From Ctena decussata (taxonomy: Eukaryota > Mollusca > Bivalvia > Lucinida > Lucinidae), in the NCBI GenBank assembly GCA_963989385.1, contig OZ022499.1:76384203-76448202 (forward strand): 64,000 nucleotides of DNA. The letters run 5' to 3'. Below, in pieces: positions 43,476-54,358 of the stretch (within the stretch, counting starts at the first letter, position 1; every line of letters begins with the position of its first letter). Under the pieces are notes generated by a model that had not been told where the DNA came from, did no database searches, and worked only from the letters and a program-made list of their open reading frames with translations. A program made the position numbers and the translations under genes.

Positions 43476-44634
43476 ATGCCGCCAACTTCAAAGTTGACGC
43501 GGCATATTGTTTCTGGGTTGTTCGACCGTGCGTCCGTCCATGCGTCACGCATACCATATCTAAGGAACCATGCATGCTAGAGTTCTGAAATTTCATAGAT
43601 GGATTTATCATCAAAAAATATCTGACCCGTATATTTTTCTTGTCTGAGTTGTCTCACTTTGTGGAGTTATACCCCTTTGGAAACAATCATAATGAAATCT
43701 TGTCAGCATGATATCTCATTAAGAGTTTAAGCTACAGGCTTGAAACTTTGCCAGCTTATTTAATATGATGAGTAGAAGAATTGATTAACTTTTGAACAAA
43801 TTCTGTTGATAATTTTTGGAGTTATGGCCCTTCGAAAATTTCAGCATTTTAACCTTGTCAGCAAGATATCTAGGAAAGTATTGGAGCTATGGGCTTGAAA
43901 CTTTGCCAGCTTATTAGGACTGATAAGTAAAGTGATTAACTTTTGAATGAATTCTGTTAATTATTTTTGGAGTTGTGGCCCTTTAGAAAAAATCATAATG
44001 ACATCTTGTCAGCAAGATATCTCACAAAGCATTTGAGCTATGGGCTTGAAACTTTGCCAGCTTATTAGGAATTATGAGTAGAAGAATTGGTTTACTATTG
44101 AATGAATTCTGTTAATTATTTTTGGAGTTATGGTCCTTTGAAAATTTCAGCATTTTAACCTTGTCAGCAAGATAACTTGAAAAGCATTAAATCTAGGCAT
44201 TGAAACTTGGTCTGCTTATTGGAGAGAATGAGTAGATTTACTGGTTAACTTTTGAACAAATTAGGGTCAACTTTTTACGGCCTTACTGTTTACGGCCTTT
44301 TGAAAGTTTCCGGGCTGTTTTTACTTGTCAGCAAGATTTCTCGAAAAGTATTTGAGCTAGGGGCTCGAAACTTGGTCAGCTGATTGGAGATAATGAGTAG
44401 ATTAACTGATTCACTTCTGAACAAATTCTGTCAATTTATGGTCCTTTGTAATTTTTACCATTTAAACTTATCAGCAAGTTATCTGAAAAAGTATTTGAGT
44501 AAGGGACTTGAAACTTGGTTGGTTGATTGGAGAAGATGAGTGGACTGACTGATTAACTTTTGAACGATTTCTGTTAATAAATTTAGTATAGACCATTCCC
44601 TATTAGAGTCAGGCATATGGTTGGGGGCATAGTG
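43476..44634 (+). mobile_element. Hairpin element family R nested in the Helentron 3' region
   Basis: It begins ATGCCGCCAACTTCAAAG and folds with GTTGACGCGGCAT. A CGTGCGTCCGTCC tract and about six units of ~150 bp follow (GAAACTTTGCCAGCTTATT, TTTGGAGTTATGGCCCTTTG). The right boundary is placed at GGGGGCATAGTG before TTTT, by analogy with the other families. No 3' hairpin is visible, so that end is less secure. Confidence 0.65.
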
Positions 44635-44689
44635 TTTTACAAATACCTTTTCTAGTTTTATCCTTACCTTATTGATTCGTTTATAAGAT

Positions 44690-44960
44690 AAGTAGAGGTT
44701 TCCTACTTTAATTTTCTAAATAATCCTAAAACCCTAGATACATCTTAGAAGATGGATCTAGATTTTTTGGATTGTTTTAGAAGAGAAAACCTATTTACAA
44801 AGGTACCATAGATCATCTGTTAAGGTATTGAAGGTTATAAGTTAAAATTCAGGTTTGGGGATAGAGGTTTTCCCTTCCAAAACAATCCCCAACACTAGAT
44901 CCATCTTACAAGATCGATATAGATATTTGTGATTGTTTTAGGAGAGAAAACCTATGTAGA
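44690..44960. repeat. Two palindromic ~100-bp units
   Basis: Units near 44690-44795 and 44865-44955 each fold as AGGTTTTCC..AACAATCC..CTAGATCC against GGATCTAGATT..GATTGTTTTAG..GAAAACCTAT. A third related unit is at 45582-45685. They are 3' of the Helentron ORF; function is unknown. Confidence 0.75.
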
Positions 44961-44961
44961 G

Positions 44962-45400
44962 AGGTGCCAAGGCTAAGTGGTTAGAGAAGGTCAGTTAAGG
45001 CACAGAGAGTTACAGATTAGAATCCAGGTTCAGCCAGCCTGTGATTGGAAGACTCCCATCAATCCAGTATAAGTGGATACTTTTTTGAAGTGTGGGTGAA
45101 GGATAAAGCAGGTGGGCTACCTTCCATATGCTGTATCCAAAATACAGGAGCTTCTTTAGCTCATTGAGTTAACCACTGGCCTGCTGATCTGGCATATTTG
45201 GACTTGAATCTGCCTGGAGGCAGAATTCTTACCAGCTGTAAATGGAGTTGCATTGTATACACACTTTTATTATCACCTTTCAGTTGTCCTGAAATGGCTG
45301 AAATCTGTTATAAAGAGGCGTCAGAATTACAAGTCTTCCATTATCCATGTATCCAATATGCAGTGGGCCTTAAACCTCTGCTGCCCCTATAAACAGGATG
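44962..45400 (+). mobile_element. Two degraded tRNA-like SINE heads in tandem
   Basis: The first head has GGCTAAGTGGTTAGAG and AGATTAGAATCCAGG (44968-45030). The second has TTTAGCTCATTGAGTTAACC and GGACTTGAATCTGCC (about 45155-45220). Each is followed by a diverged body. No flanking duplication was found. Confidence 0.5.
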
Positions 45401-45581
45401 TTACTGAAAACCTTTTCCTTTTAAATGTATTTCTTCATTAAACCCTTTATGTGTATTTCTTCGTTAAACGTAGAGTTATAGAGGATGTAAATTAGTTTAG
45501 TCATCTTTTCATCATTCATTATACATTTTACCTGTTTTCCTGCTTTGTGAGGTTGTGAACCATATTTCTTCGGTTGTAAGG

Positions 45582-45685
45582 TAAAGAGTTTTTTTCCCTT
45601 CAAAAACGATCTCAAAAATCTAGATCCAGCTTATAAGAACAATCTAGATTTTTGAATTTCTTTTGGAAGGGAAAACCTTCCTATC
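45582..45685. repeat. Third palindromic unit of the 44690 family
   Basis: TTTTTTCCCTTCAAAAACGAT..AAAATCTAGATCC pairs with AACAATCTAGATTTT..TTTTGGAAGGGAAAACC. Confidence 0.75.
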
Positions 45686-45689
45686 AGAG

Positions 45690-48000
45690 TTTCATAAGAC
45701 TGAGTCTGATTTAGATATTTAGGGTCATTCTAAGTAAGGAAAAATGCCATTTTATAACTGAGTAAATATGGTACTTAATATTTTAAGTAATAATATTAAT
45801 TTGTGGTAGTTACAGTGTTGAAGGGCATTTTAGCATATTTAAACTTGAATACTTCATTTCATAATTGATGTGCATGTTAATTTCCTTCTGGCTAGGCATT
45901 TGTTCTTGTATTTAAACAGTGAATGTAGTAATACAATGTTTCAAGATTCTGCATTAATGACTAGTAAGTATGACTATGCTTAACACTGCAGTAATATCAG
46001 GGTATACCAATAGTCCCTGAATAATGCTTAATCAAATATAAACGATCTCCACTGCATTAGTAAAGACATATTCTTATAAGTACTGTGTTGTCATGCCTGC
46101 AAATACTAGAAAGTGAGACATACGTATTACTTTTTAAGTGGTGATAGTGGCACATAAGCTTAAGTTGGGTTATCTAGTTTAGTTCTGTCTGGTGACATTG
46201 AGCAGATAGGCAAGACACACCATCCTGCTGAATTTTCATTGGGTAAGAATAGATGCATTGTTTTCAGTAAAACCGAAACCTACTTTTTATGTTTCTACTG
46301 TAAACTACTTCATTTCTTGTAGGTATGATATTTTTTTAGAATCATTTGTTAAGGAATACAGCCGGACCTGTCTTTAAGGCCAACTCTTCTAAGCAAAAAC
46401 CATTCTTAAGCGGGCTAAATCTCATATCCGGAATTAGTATTTATGGTGTAAATTAAGCTGTATTTAGCAAGCACCTATCATAAGCAAGGAGTTTTAGACC
46501 TTCTTTTGAGCTTTTAATTGCTTAAGACATGGTTGACTATATATCCAGCTGTTCGAGTGTCATATTGACTTTTCTGAGGATGCCATTTTCTATGAAAAAA
46601 ATGGCTGTCAAAAACAATGATTTGTCAAAGAACCAAATTTCTTTGTCAAATCAAACAGATGAAACATTTTGTACATATTTTATCTCAGACCAGTGGTATG
46701 TCAGCCTTGGACTTTGCCCCCAATGAGAGTGGATTGTAGTATACTCATTCAAAGAAAGAAAAGAAATGATACAAAGTTACAGTGATACCGGTACAGTTGC
46801 TCAACAGCAAGAAAGAAATGGAAAAAAGTTGCACTGAAAAGACACTTTTAAAAATATCTAGGATATAGCAGTATTCAAAGCACCTGTTTTTAATTTATTG
46901 AACAATGGGCCTGCAGTTTGATCTTTGGCCAGCCACCTGTCTGTAGCCTAGAAGAAAAGAATTTGATAATTAACTTGTAGAACAACCAGTGTGTAATACA
47001 AACCTTGGATAATACAACCACAGAACAAATATTTAAGATGAACTGTGAAGAACTCTAGCTTCAGTGAATCAAAATCAGACATTCCTTGCTGTTGGAATCT
47101 AACACTGCATCATTATATGGTATTTGAGATTCTACCAGGATGATACACAGTTCACAGAACAGTTGATAACCATTGCCTGTAAGAAGACCATGCTCAAAAC
47201 TGTTACATAAACACATATTTAATTATGGCAGGGCTCAGTAGACACAGCAGCACATTCAAAAGACTCAAAATTGGTGGAAAACCAGTGCTGTTTAATGCTA
47301 TATCAACATTCTGCTTATGAAAGTTGTCATGACATACTCGTCAGGGAATGCAGGAAACACAGTGAATGCTTCTCAGACCCTTATGTACACTACAGGATAT
47401 GGCATGATATGAAGATATGGTATTTCATGCCACATTTTCACATTTGTTTCAGACAAATATGTCATCTCATTAACCTAACACATCAGGTGTTACAACATAC
47501 AGCATACTGATGACAAGTGACAGCTGTTCCAACAGTGCATGTTATGATTATCAACATCATGTGAATGTTCTTCCATGTGGAATAGTTTGCGTCATTTTGA
47601 TAGAAATTTGTAGCCAGTGACATTAGCTCAAAGCAAGTCTTGATTTAAATCTTAAATGCCATACCAGAGGGAGATGTTTGTAATTTCTTGATGTGTTACC
47701 ACTAAAGTAATGCAAATGGAGCACACACCCTATGGTATATTAATTTCATTTTAACTGTCTTATTATCTCTTTAGGCTAGTTAACAAAATTACACCATATA
47801 TATGATTTGAAATGGTGAATAAAGAGTATTTCAGCTATTGGATTAAGATTGCATAGAAATGTACTGAAATAGATTATCATAAACCTGCTGACAGTCATTA
47901 TTATGTATCATTTCTTTTCTGAGATAGTATACTACTAGTCTGCAAATTTCTGTCCACATAAAACGTGCCACTATTATCTGTAATTGTTTCAGTGTTCATA
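45690..48000. other. Helentron 3' region, unassigned
   Basis: AT-rich with no domain-bearing ORF. A segment near 46360-46540 (AGCCGGACCTGTC ... CTTAAGACATGG) looks repeat-like with scattered AAGC/GCTT words, but its boundaries cannot be fixed. It could be 3' UTR or captured flanking DNA; I cannot tell. Confidence 0.4.
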
Positions 48001-48001
48001 G

Positions 48002-48078
48002 CAGGCAATCAACATTTAATCAACATTGATTCAATTGCCTAACATTGAATCAGTGTTGATATTCAATGTTGTTTGCCC
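48002..48078. mobile_element. Palindromic mini-element packed with CAACATTGA words
   Basis: The ends GCAGGCAATCAACATT and AATGTTGTTTGCCC are inverted copies. Inside, CAACATTGATTCAA-type words repeat in both orientations. The frame GCAGGCA..TGCCC matches the TGACGTC mini-elements at 24712 and 25228. Confidence 0.75.
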
Positions 48079-48455
48079 ATGGTGGTTTTCATCTTCTGTC
48101 TTCTAAATCATGAAGTTCATGAATAGCAGGCAAAATAAACATTTCTGAATTTGTAAATATCAATTGATTAAATCACAGGGTAGAGTATCACATACTGTTT
48201 TGTACCTATATTTGGACAGATTGGGTAAGAAAATTTATCATTATTTCTTTAATACTCAATAAATTTTCATATGTTAAAATACAGATACCTTGTCACTTTT
48301 GCAGCAAGCCATTACCAAAAGCCATTTCCTTGCACACTGTATTTTCCAAACAGCCTGAGAAAGTCAGAAAGCCTTTGCTCAAAGTATTGTTGAAAACTAC
48401 AGCATGTAACATAAAAACATATAAATAGTTGTTTGCTGCAAAATGAAGACATGGC

Positions 48456-48692
48456 CCCGAGGTTATAAAACTTTTTTCATGCTCAACTCAGCTGAGCATG
48501 AAATTTTACCTGCTGATAAAAAGCAAAATACCGATAAGTTCAGTTGTTTTCCTGCTCAGTTTAGCTGAGTAGGAAATTTTCTCTGCTTATGAACATGAAA
48601 ATGCCACCATTAGTTGGCATTTTCATATTTATCAGCAGAGAAAAGCTCATGCTCAGCTGAGTTGAGCACGAAAAAAGTTTTATAACCTCGGG
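48456..48692. mobile_element. TIR MITE with nested TCAGCTGA palindromes
   Basis: CCCGAGGTTATAAAACTTTT and its inverse at the right end bound the element. ACATGG flanks it (48449-48454 and 48693-48698), a likely target duplication. Inside are three self-complementary blocks around CAGCTGA (48489, 48560 and 48650) and GCCACCATTAGTTGGC-like stems, so the whole element folds into a branched hairpin. Confidence 0.8.
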
Positions 48693-48699
48693 ACATGGT

Positions 48700-49410
48700 G
48701 TCTGCACTCACTGAGCATTAAGGAAACAATGAACAATTTTCTTATCCATTCATCCGAATACAGGTACACAGTTATAGCTCTTTCTGAAAATCAAGCTCTT
48801 GCATAAATATTTGTTCACATTTTTGTTTATCTGAGACAAAAATAAATAAATAAATTAAAGAATACTTAATTTCTTTCATTTTTCTTTAGTTTACCTAGTG
48901 CACAACTATCATACTTGCCCACCTATAACATAAATAACAAAACAAAACAAAAAGCAGAATGGGCAGCTATTCAAACAAGTACTGCCTTGGAACGGTCAGT
49001 TTAAGATTACTGGGCTTAAACTGGATCAAAACCCTCACCCTCTGCTTCTGCAATAGTTCAAAGCATTTAGTTAGCTGTTCGGTCTGCATGAATCAATAGA
49101 CCATCACAGGGAACACACAAATCACAGATGAGACCTATGATGAATCAGAGATGAGGACTTGACAGAAACAACATATTGCAACAACTGGAGATCCCAGGGT
49201 GTCAGACAACACCACTGAAACACCACATAATCATCCATCCTGTATCAGATATCCGGCCTGTATTCAATATCCTGTAGTAGTCAGACATTAACTATGCCAC
49301 ATTACTAAGCTGGCCTTCTCATCAATATATGGTTAAACCTTTGATCCGTGAGTCAAGATGGCAACCTGCTCACATAAGCTCACATTAACTTAGAAGAGAT
49401 TTATTGTCAT
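48700..49410. other. Helentron 3' end region, unassigned
   Basis: No ORF or RNA is recognised. It runs into the conserved 3' terminus, which begins at about 49420 with CAGGTGAGC. Confidence 0.45.
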
Positions 49411-49419
49411 ATTGTTAAC

Positions 49420-49454
49420 TCAGGTGAGCGGTTCAGGGCCTCATGGCCCTCTTG
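49420..49454 (+). terminator. Helentron 3' terminal signal (subTIR plus hairpin)
   Basis: CAGGTGAGC, complementary to the 5' end, is followed by the stem AGGGCC-TCAT-GGCCCT and a short CTTG before TT. It is the same in the short copy (29500-29534). In Helitrons such a hairpin marks the transposition end point. Confidence 0.85.
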
Positions 49455-49640
49455 TTTCCTTTCTTTTCCTCCTCTTTCCGTCTTACCAACTCTATAAATT
49501 CCTTCTTCACATCTTTTTTTTCCTGAATTTTTCTTCATTCGATAGTTTAATTTCTTCACATTGAATTTTTATATAGTTATTGTCTGCTATGATGATTCAG
49601 TTTACCTAAAATAGAATTTTGATAAATACGGTTACTTTTT
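49455..49640. repeat. Satellite segment 8
   Basis: TTTCCTTTCTTTTCCTCC to ATACGGTTACTTTTT. It ends at the same unit position as the short Helentron at 27715. Confidence 0.85.
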
Positions 49641-52003
49641 ATCCCCCGACCGAAAGGTTCGGGGGATAAAGCGATGAGCCTGGCGTCCATCCGTCTCTCC
49701 GTCCGTCCGTCCGTCCGTAAACATTTTCTTGTCCGCTCTATATCTTGAATACCCTTTGGAATATTTCCATGATACTTCACAGCTATGTAGAACAGGTCAT
49801 GACGATGTGTCGCGAACAAGAATGGTAACTCTTGCTATTGTACTTTTTGAATTATCTCCCCATTGGTGATTTCCGCTCTGTAACTTGAATACCCTTTGGA
49901 ATATTTTCATGATACTTCACAGAAATGTAGAACAGGTCATGACGATGTGTCGCGAACAAGAATGACAACTCTTGCTTTCTTACTTTTTGAGTTATTTCCC
50001 CTTGATAGTTTTAGGTGTGATATTTTGGCAGATTCGTGTCCGCTCTCTAACTTGAATACCCTTTGGAATATTCTCATGATGCTTCACAGATATGTAGAAC
50101 AGGTCATGACGGTGTGTCGCGAACAAGAATGACAACTCTTGCTATGTTACTTTTTGAGTTATTTTCCCTTGATCATTTTAGGTATGATTTCGTGTCCGCT
50201 CTATAACTTGAATACCTTTTGGAACATTTTAATGATACTTCACAGATATGTAGAACAGGTCATGACAATGTGTCGGGAACAAGAATGACAACTCCTGCTT
50301 TCTTACTTTTCGAGTAATTTCCCCTTGATGGTTTAAGGTGTGATTTTGTGTCCGCTCTACAACTTGAATACCTTTTGGAACATTTTCAGGATATGTAGAA
50401 CAGGTCATGATGATTTGTCGCGAACAAGAATGACAACTCTTGCTTTCTTACTTTTTTGAGTTATTTCCCTTTGATGATTTTAGGTGTCCACTCCATAACT
50501 TGAATACCTTTTGAAATATTTTCATGATACTTCACAGATATGCAGAACAGGTCATGACAATTTGTTTCATACACGAATGATAACTCTTGCTTTTATACTT
50601 TCCGAGTTATTTCCCTTTGGTAGTTTGGGCTACTGTTTGAGTCTCTGCTCCATATCTGTATAACGCTGGCCAGCTCCAGAATTTGAATAACTGTGTACCT
50701 TTTAGAATATTGATGACCAATCTGTGATATCTTATCAGTGTTCCTAACTCTCTCTGACCCCTCCACATTCCCGTGCCCGCACCCCCTCCCCCCCCCCAAA
50801 AAAAAATTATGCCCCCGCCACGAAGTGGGGAGGGGCATATAGTTTTGCCCTTGTCTGCCCGTGCATACGTACGTCCTTCCGTCCGTCACACTTTGTAGTA
50901 CTGTTCTTGTCTCCGCAACTCCTCCTACAGTATTCGATGCAGGGAGTTGAAACTTGCAACACAGTTCAGACATGCATTGAACATGTGCATAAAGGAAACA
51001 TAACTTTGATTAAGATCTTTATTGCAGATTTATGTCCCCTTGAATAATATACATCTTTTGACCATATTTCACATTTGAGTACTGTTCTTGTCTCCGCAAC
51101 TCTTCCTACAGTATTTGATATAGGGAGTTGAAACTTGCAACACAGTTCAGACATGCATTGAACATGTACATAAAGGAAACATAACTTTGATTAAGATCTT
51201 TGTTGCAGAATTATGTCCCCTTGAATAATATACATATTTTGACCATATTTCACATTTGAGTTCTTGTCTCCGCAAGTCCTCCTACAGTATTTAATATAGG
51301 GAGTTGAAACTTGCAACACAGTTCAGACATGCATTGAACATGTGCATAAGAGAAAAAGAACTTTGATTAAGGTCTTTATTGCAGAATTATGTCCCCTTGA
51401 ATAACATAAATATTTTGACCGTATTTCACATTTGAAGTACTGTTCTTGTCTCTGCAAATCCTCCAATTGTATTTGATGTTTTGTAACACAGTTCAGACAT
51501 GCATTGAACATGTGCATAAAGGAAACAGAACTTTGATCCAGGTCATTATGGCAGAATTACATCCCCTTGAATGACATGCATATTTTGACCATATTTCACA
51601 CTTTGTAGTACTGTTCTTGTCTCTGCAACTCCTCCAATAGTATTTGATGTAGGAATTTGAAACTTGCAACACAGTTCAGACATGCATTGAACATGTGCAT
51701 AAAACAAACAGCTGTCTCAGTAAGGTCTTTATTGCAGAATTATGTCCCCTTGAATAACATACATATTTTGACCATATTTCCATAGCTTAAATACAATCTC
51801 ACCTTTTATCGTCGCTCTAGCGGCCTCATTTATTAACCGATTTTGGTATCACATCACAGCTTTATTGGGTATGACAGTACCTCGAACAACTTTGCCTTTC
51901 AGGTTGGTAGGATGAAGGTCAAGGTCACAGTTGCTATTTTCAGAAAAAACTAGGGCATTGCTCCAGGGCTTTCATTTATAGATCGATATCGATGTAACTT
52001 CAC

Positions 52004-52732
52004 TGTACTGCCTCAACTGTGGCTGACACAATCTTACAGTCAGGTAAACCGCTACTGAGTGGGAAAAAGACACTAAACAAGACTAGTTGTTTCTATAGCT
52101 TTATCTTTCTGTTGTACTCAGTCTAATGTGGTAAAAGGCTGAAAAAATAGTATAAAAAATATCCTTACAAACTTGTCAGGAGAAAAACTTGAAAATGCAC
52201 TGAAAACCAAAGTAAAGGAACACTGCATACAATGGCTTTAAATTTTAGGCTTTTAAAAGTATTTTAAATTGATGAATATGCTTATTGTCAGGATGTCAGC
52301 TCATAAACTAATTGCAATAATCTGTACACTCATATGAATAACTTACAAGAGCACCAGCAGATGAAATATACTGTACACGACTTTGAATTACGAAATTAGG
52401 TTCACTCTAAAAATGTCCGAAATTACTCGTATAAAAACAAACAAAAAATGTAAGTGCTTATCATTGATTATACACAATGACAGGTTTCTAGAACATACAA
52501 TAAGACTTGATCTATTAACTTACACAGTGGGGGCTCATCAACTCTCATAAAATACGGTGAAAACCGTAAAAATTGATCGAAAGAAAAGGCGCAAAACTGC
52601 GCTAGCTTTAGGCGGAAACAAGGTGAGCCGAGATACCGAAAAAAGAGGGGAGCAGATCCGAAAGACATAATCGCACCGCAACGGACGATTTAAATCCCAA
52701 TTTTGGAAACACTTCGCGCGCGAGTCAGAACA
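52004..52732 (-). repeat. BEL/Pao 3' LTR
   Basis: It reads TGTACTGCC ... CAGAACA on the plus strand (TG..CA ends) and matches 59578-60306 in length and, on inspection, at every position. It carries the 3' LTR role because the element is on the minus strand. Confidence 0.95.
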
Positions 52733-52750
52733 CTCCCCGTCTGATACCAC
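52733..52750 (-). promoter_or_regulatory. Polypurine tract next to the 3' LTR
   Basis: On the minus strand GGTATCAGACGGGGAG lies directly before the LTR start TGTTCTGACTC, the expected place for the plus-strand primer. Confidence 0.6.
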
Positions 52751-52858
52751 TAGCAAAACTTTCATTGATAGGAAAAACTAGAAAGTGTATAGAAGAACAA
52801 TAGGAAGGCACGTATCCTGGGAACGGCACCAAAAATTCAAAAAGGTACCACTGATCTT

Positions 52859-54358
52859 TTAAGTGTCAGACAAAAGAACGACAAGCTCGGTAACTGGACG
52901 CGTGAACACGTTTCTCTTGCCATCCTTAAAGATGCGTACTTCCGCTTTTCGGACCTTTTCATCTGCACTTGGAATGGCATTAACGACAATGCCCATAGGC
53001 CACTCATTTCTGCAAACGTCTGCGTCTTTTAATAGTACGACATCTCCATCTCTCAAATTCGGTTTATCGGACTGCCATATGCGTCTCTTCTGAAGTGTTA
53101 TTAAATATTCTTTTCGCCAACGTTTCCAGAAAAGATCGGCCAAGGTTTGAACCCTCTTCCATTGCGCTTTGTAAAGATTCTTAAGATCAAAACTTTCAAA
53201 GGCCTCAGTCTTGACTGCAGATTTCTGAGTAAGCAATAAAGAGGGGCTCAAAACCTCCGGCTCCTCTGGATCATGTGAAACTGCAACTATGGGTCGCGCA
53301 TTCACTATCGCGCATACTTTTGCCATGAAAGTGGTTAAAACTTCGTGAGAGAGGTTTTTACACGGTACATCAGACAGCATGGATTCAAGAATCCTACGCG
53401 TTACCCCTATCAAGCGTTCCCAAACACCTCCCATGTGGGAAGAGTGGGGCGGATTGAAATGCCATACAATAGCCTTACTGTTAAGGAATTTCTTGACCGA
53501 TACGTCTTCGACATTTACACAATCTGCCTTGAGAGCGTCAACTGCACCAATAAAATTGGTGCCGCGGTCGGACCGCAACTCAGTTATGTTTCCCCTAATT
53601 GCGATAACTCGCCTGAGCGCGTTGATGAATGATGAAGTGCTCATTTCTTCCGCCACTTCAATATGTATGGCCCGGGTTGTAAGACATGTAAAGAGTAGGG
53701 CCCATCTCTTACTCGCAGCGAGGCCTCCCCTAGTACGACGGGAGACTATGGACCAAGGTCCAAAGGTGTCTACGCCAACCGCCGAAAAAGGAGGACCAGG
53801 TTGTAGGCGGTCAAACGGAAGATCTGCCATTTTCTGAACTTCATACCTTCCACGCAGCTTACGACATTTGACACACTTATGGAGTAGGGACGAAATGATA
53901 CGTTTACCACCTTTAACCCAATATCCCGCTGCTCTGACAGCGCCTTCTGTCAGGTGGCGGCCTTGGTGTTTGACAAGGACATGATGGTGTCTAATAAGTA
54001 GGGTAGCTATGTGATGGCGCCCAGGAATGATGATTGGGTGTCTTTCTCTGTTTGGAAGATCAGATCTGTCCAAACGGCCACCAACCCTCAACAAACCATT
54101 CTCGTCCAAAATAGGATTGAGTGGGAGGATCGTGCTGTTGCGAGATAAAGGGCGTCCTTCCTCAATACAGGAGCGCTCCTCTCCAAAAACTTCAGATTGC
54201 ACGATTCTTAATATGAACTGCTCTGCCTCAGACAGAGCTTCAACAGTCTTGTGCTCTGAGCACTTGTGCCATCCCTTGCAGGCCCTTTTCCCCTTGCACT
54301 GAAAGGATGCGCAAATATGTTTTAGGAAAGCAATGGTTTCAACCAAATCTCCCCAAAC
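52859..54358 (-). pseudogene. BEL/Pao pol, integrase part downstream of the stop
   Basis: This ~500-codon frame continues in the same frame as the gag-pol ORF after one TAA (54359-54361) and has no ATG near its start (the first usable codon at 54346 is TTG). Residues are counted from 54346. It has an integrase zinc domain (RHHHVLVKHQGRH ... KCVKCRKLRG), catalytic Asp193 (GVDTFG), Asp260 (RSDRGTNF) and Glu310 (GGVWERL), then a C-terminal domain ending in TRPVTELVVLL. The integrase motifs are intact, so this is the second half of one polyprotein, cut off by the stop, and not a separate gene. Confidence 0.88.

Larger units (their letters stand above)
32088..49454 (+). mobile_element. Complete autonomous Helentron, 17,367 bp
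   Basis: The 5' end AGCTCACCTGAGCCAGC and the 3' end (CAGGTGAGCGGTTCAGGGCC ... CTCTTG) match the short element at 27716-29534. GCTCACCTG and CAGGTGAGC form the subterminal inverted repeat, and AGGGCC-TCAT-GGCCCT is the 3' hairpin. The flanks TATCAGATTTTT / TTTCCTTTCTTTTCC join into an intact satellite unit (compare 20570), showing T|T insertion without a longer duplication, as known for Helentrons. Layout: core repeats 32.1-34.4 kb, an AT-rich leader to 35.87 kb, one ORF to 43298, then a ~6.1-kb 3' region with nested elements. The open frame and intact ends suggest a young copy. Confidence 0.9.

Noticed and set aside
52859..54346. Separate integrase gene in the BEL/Pao element
   Set aside because: It is in the same frame as gag-pol, separated by one stop, and its first codon is TTG. 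It is the tail of one polyprotein.
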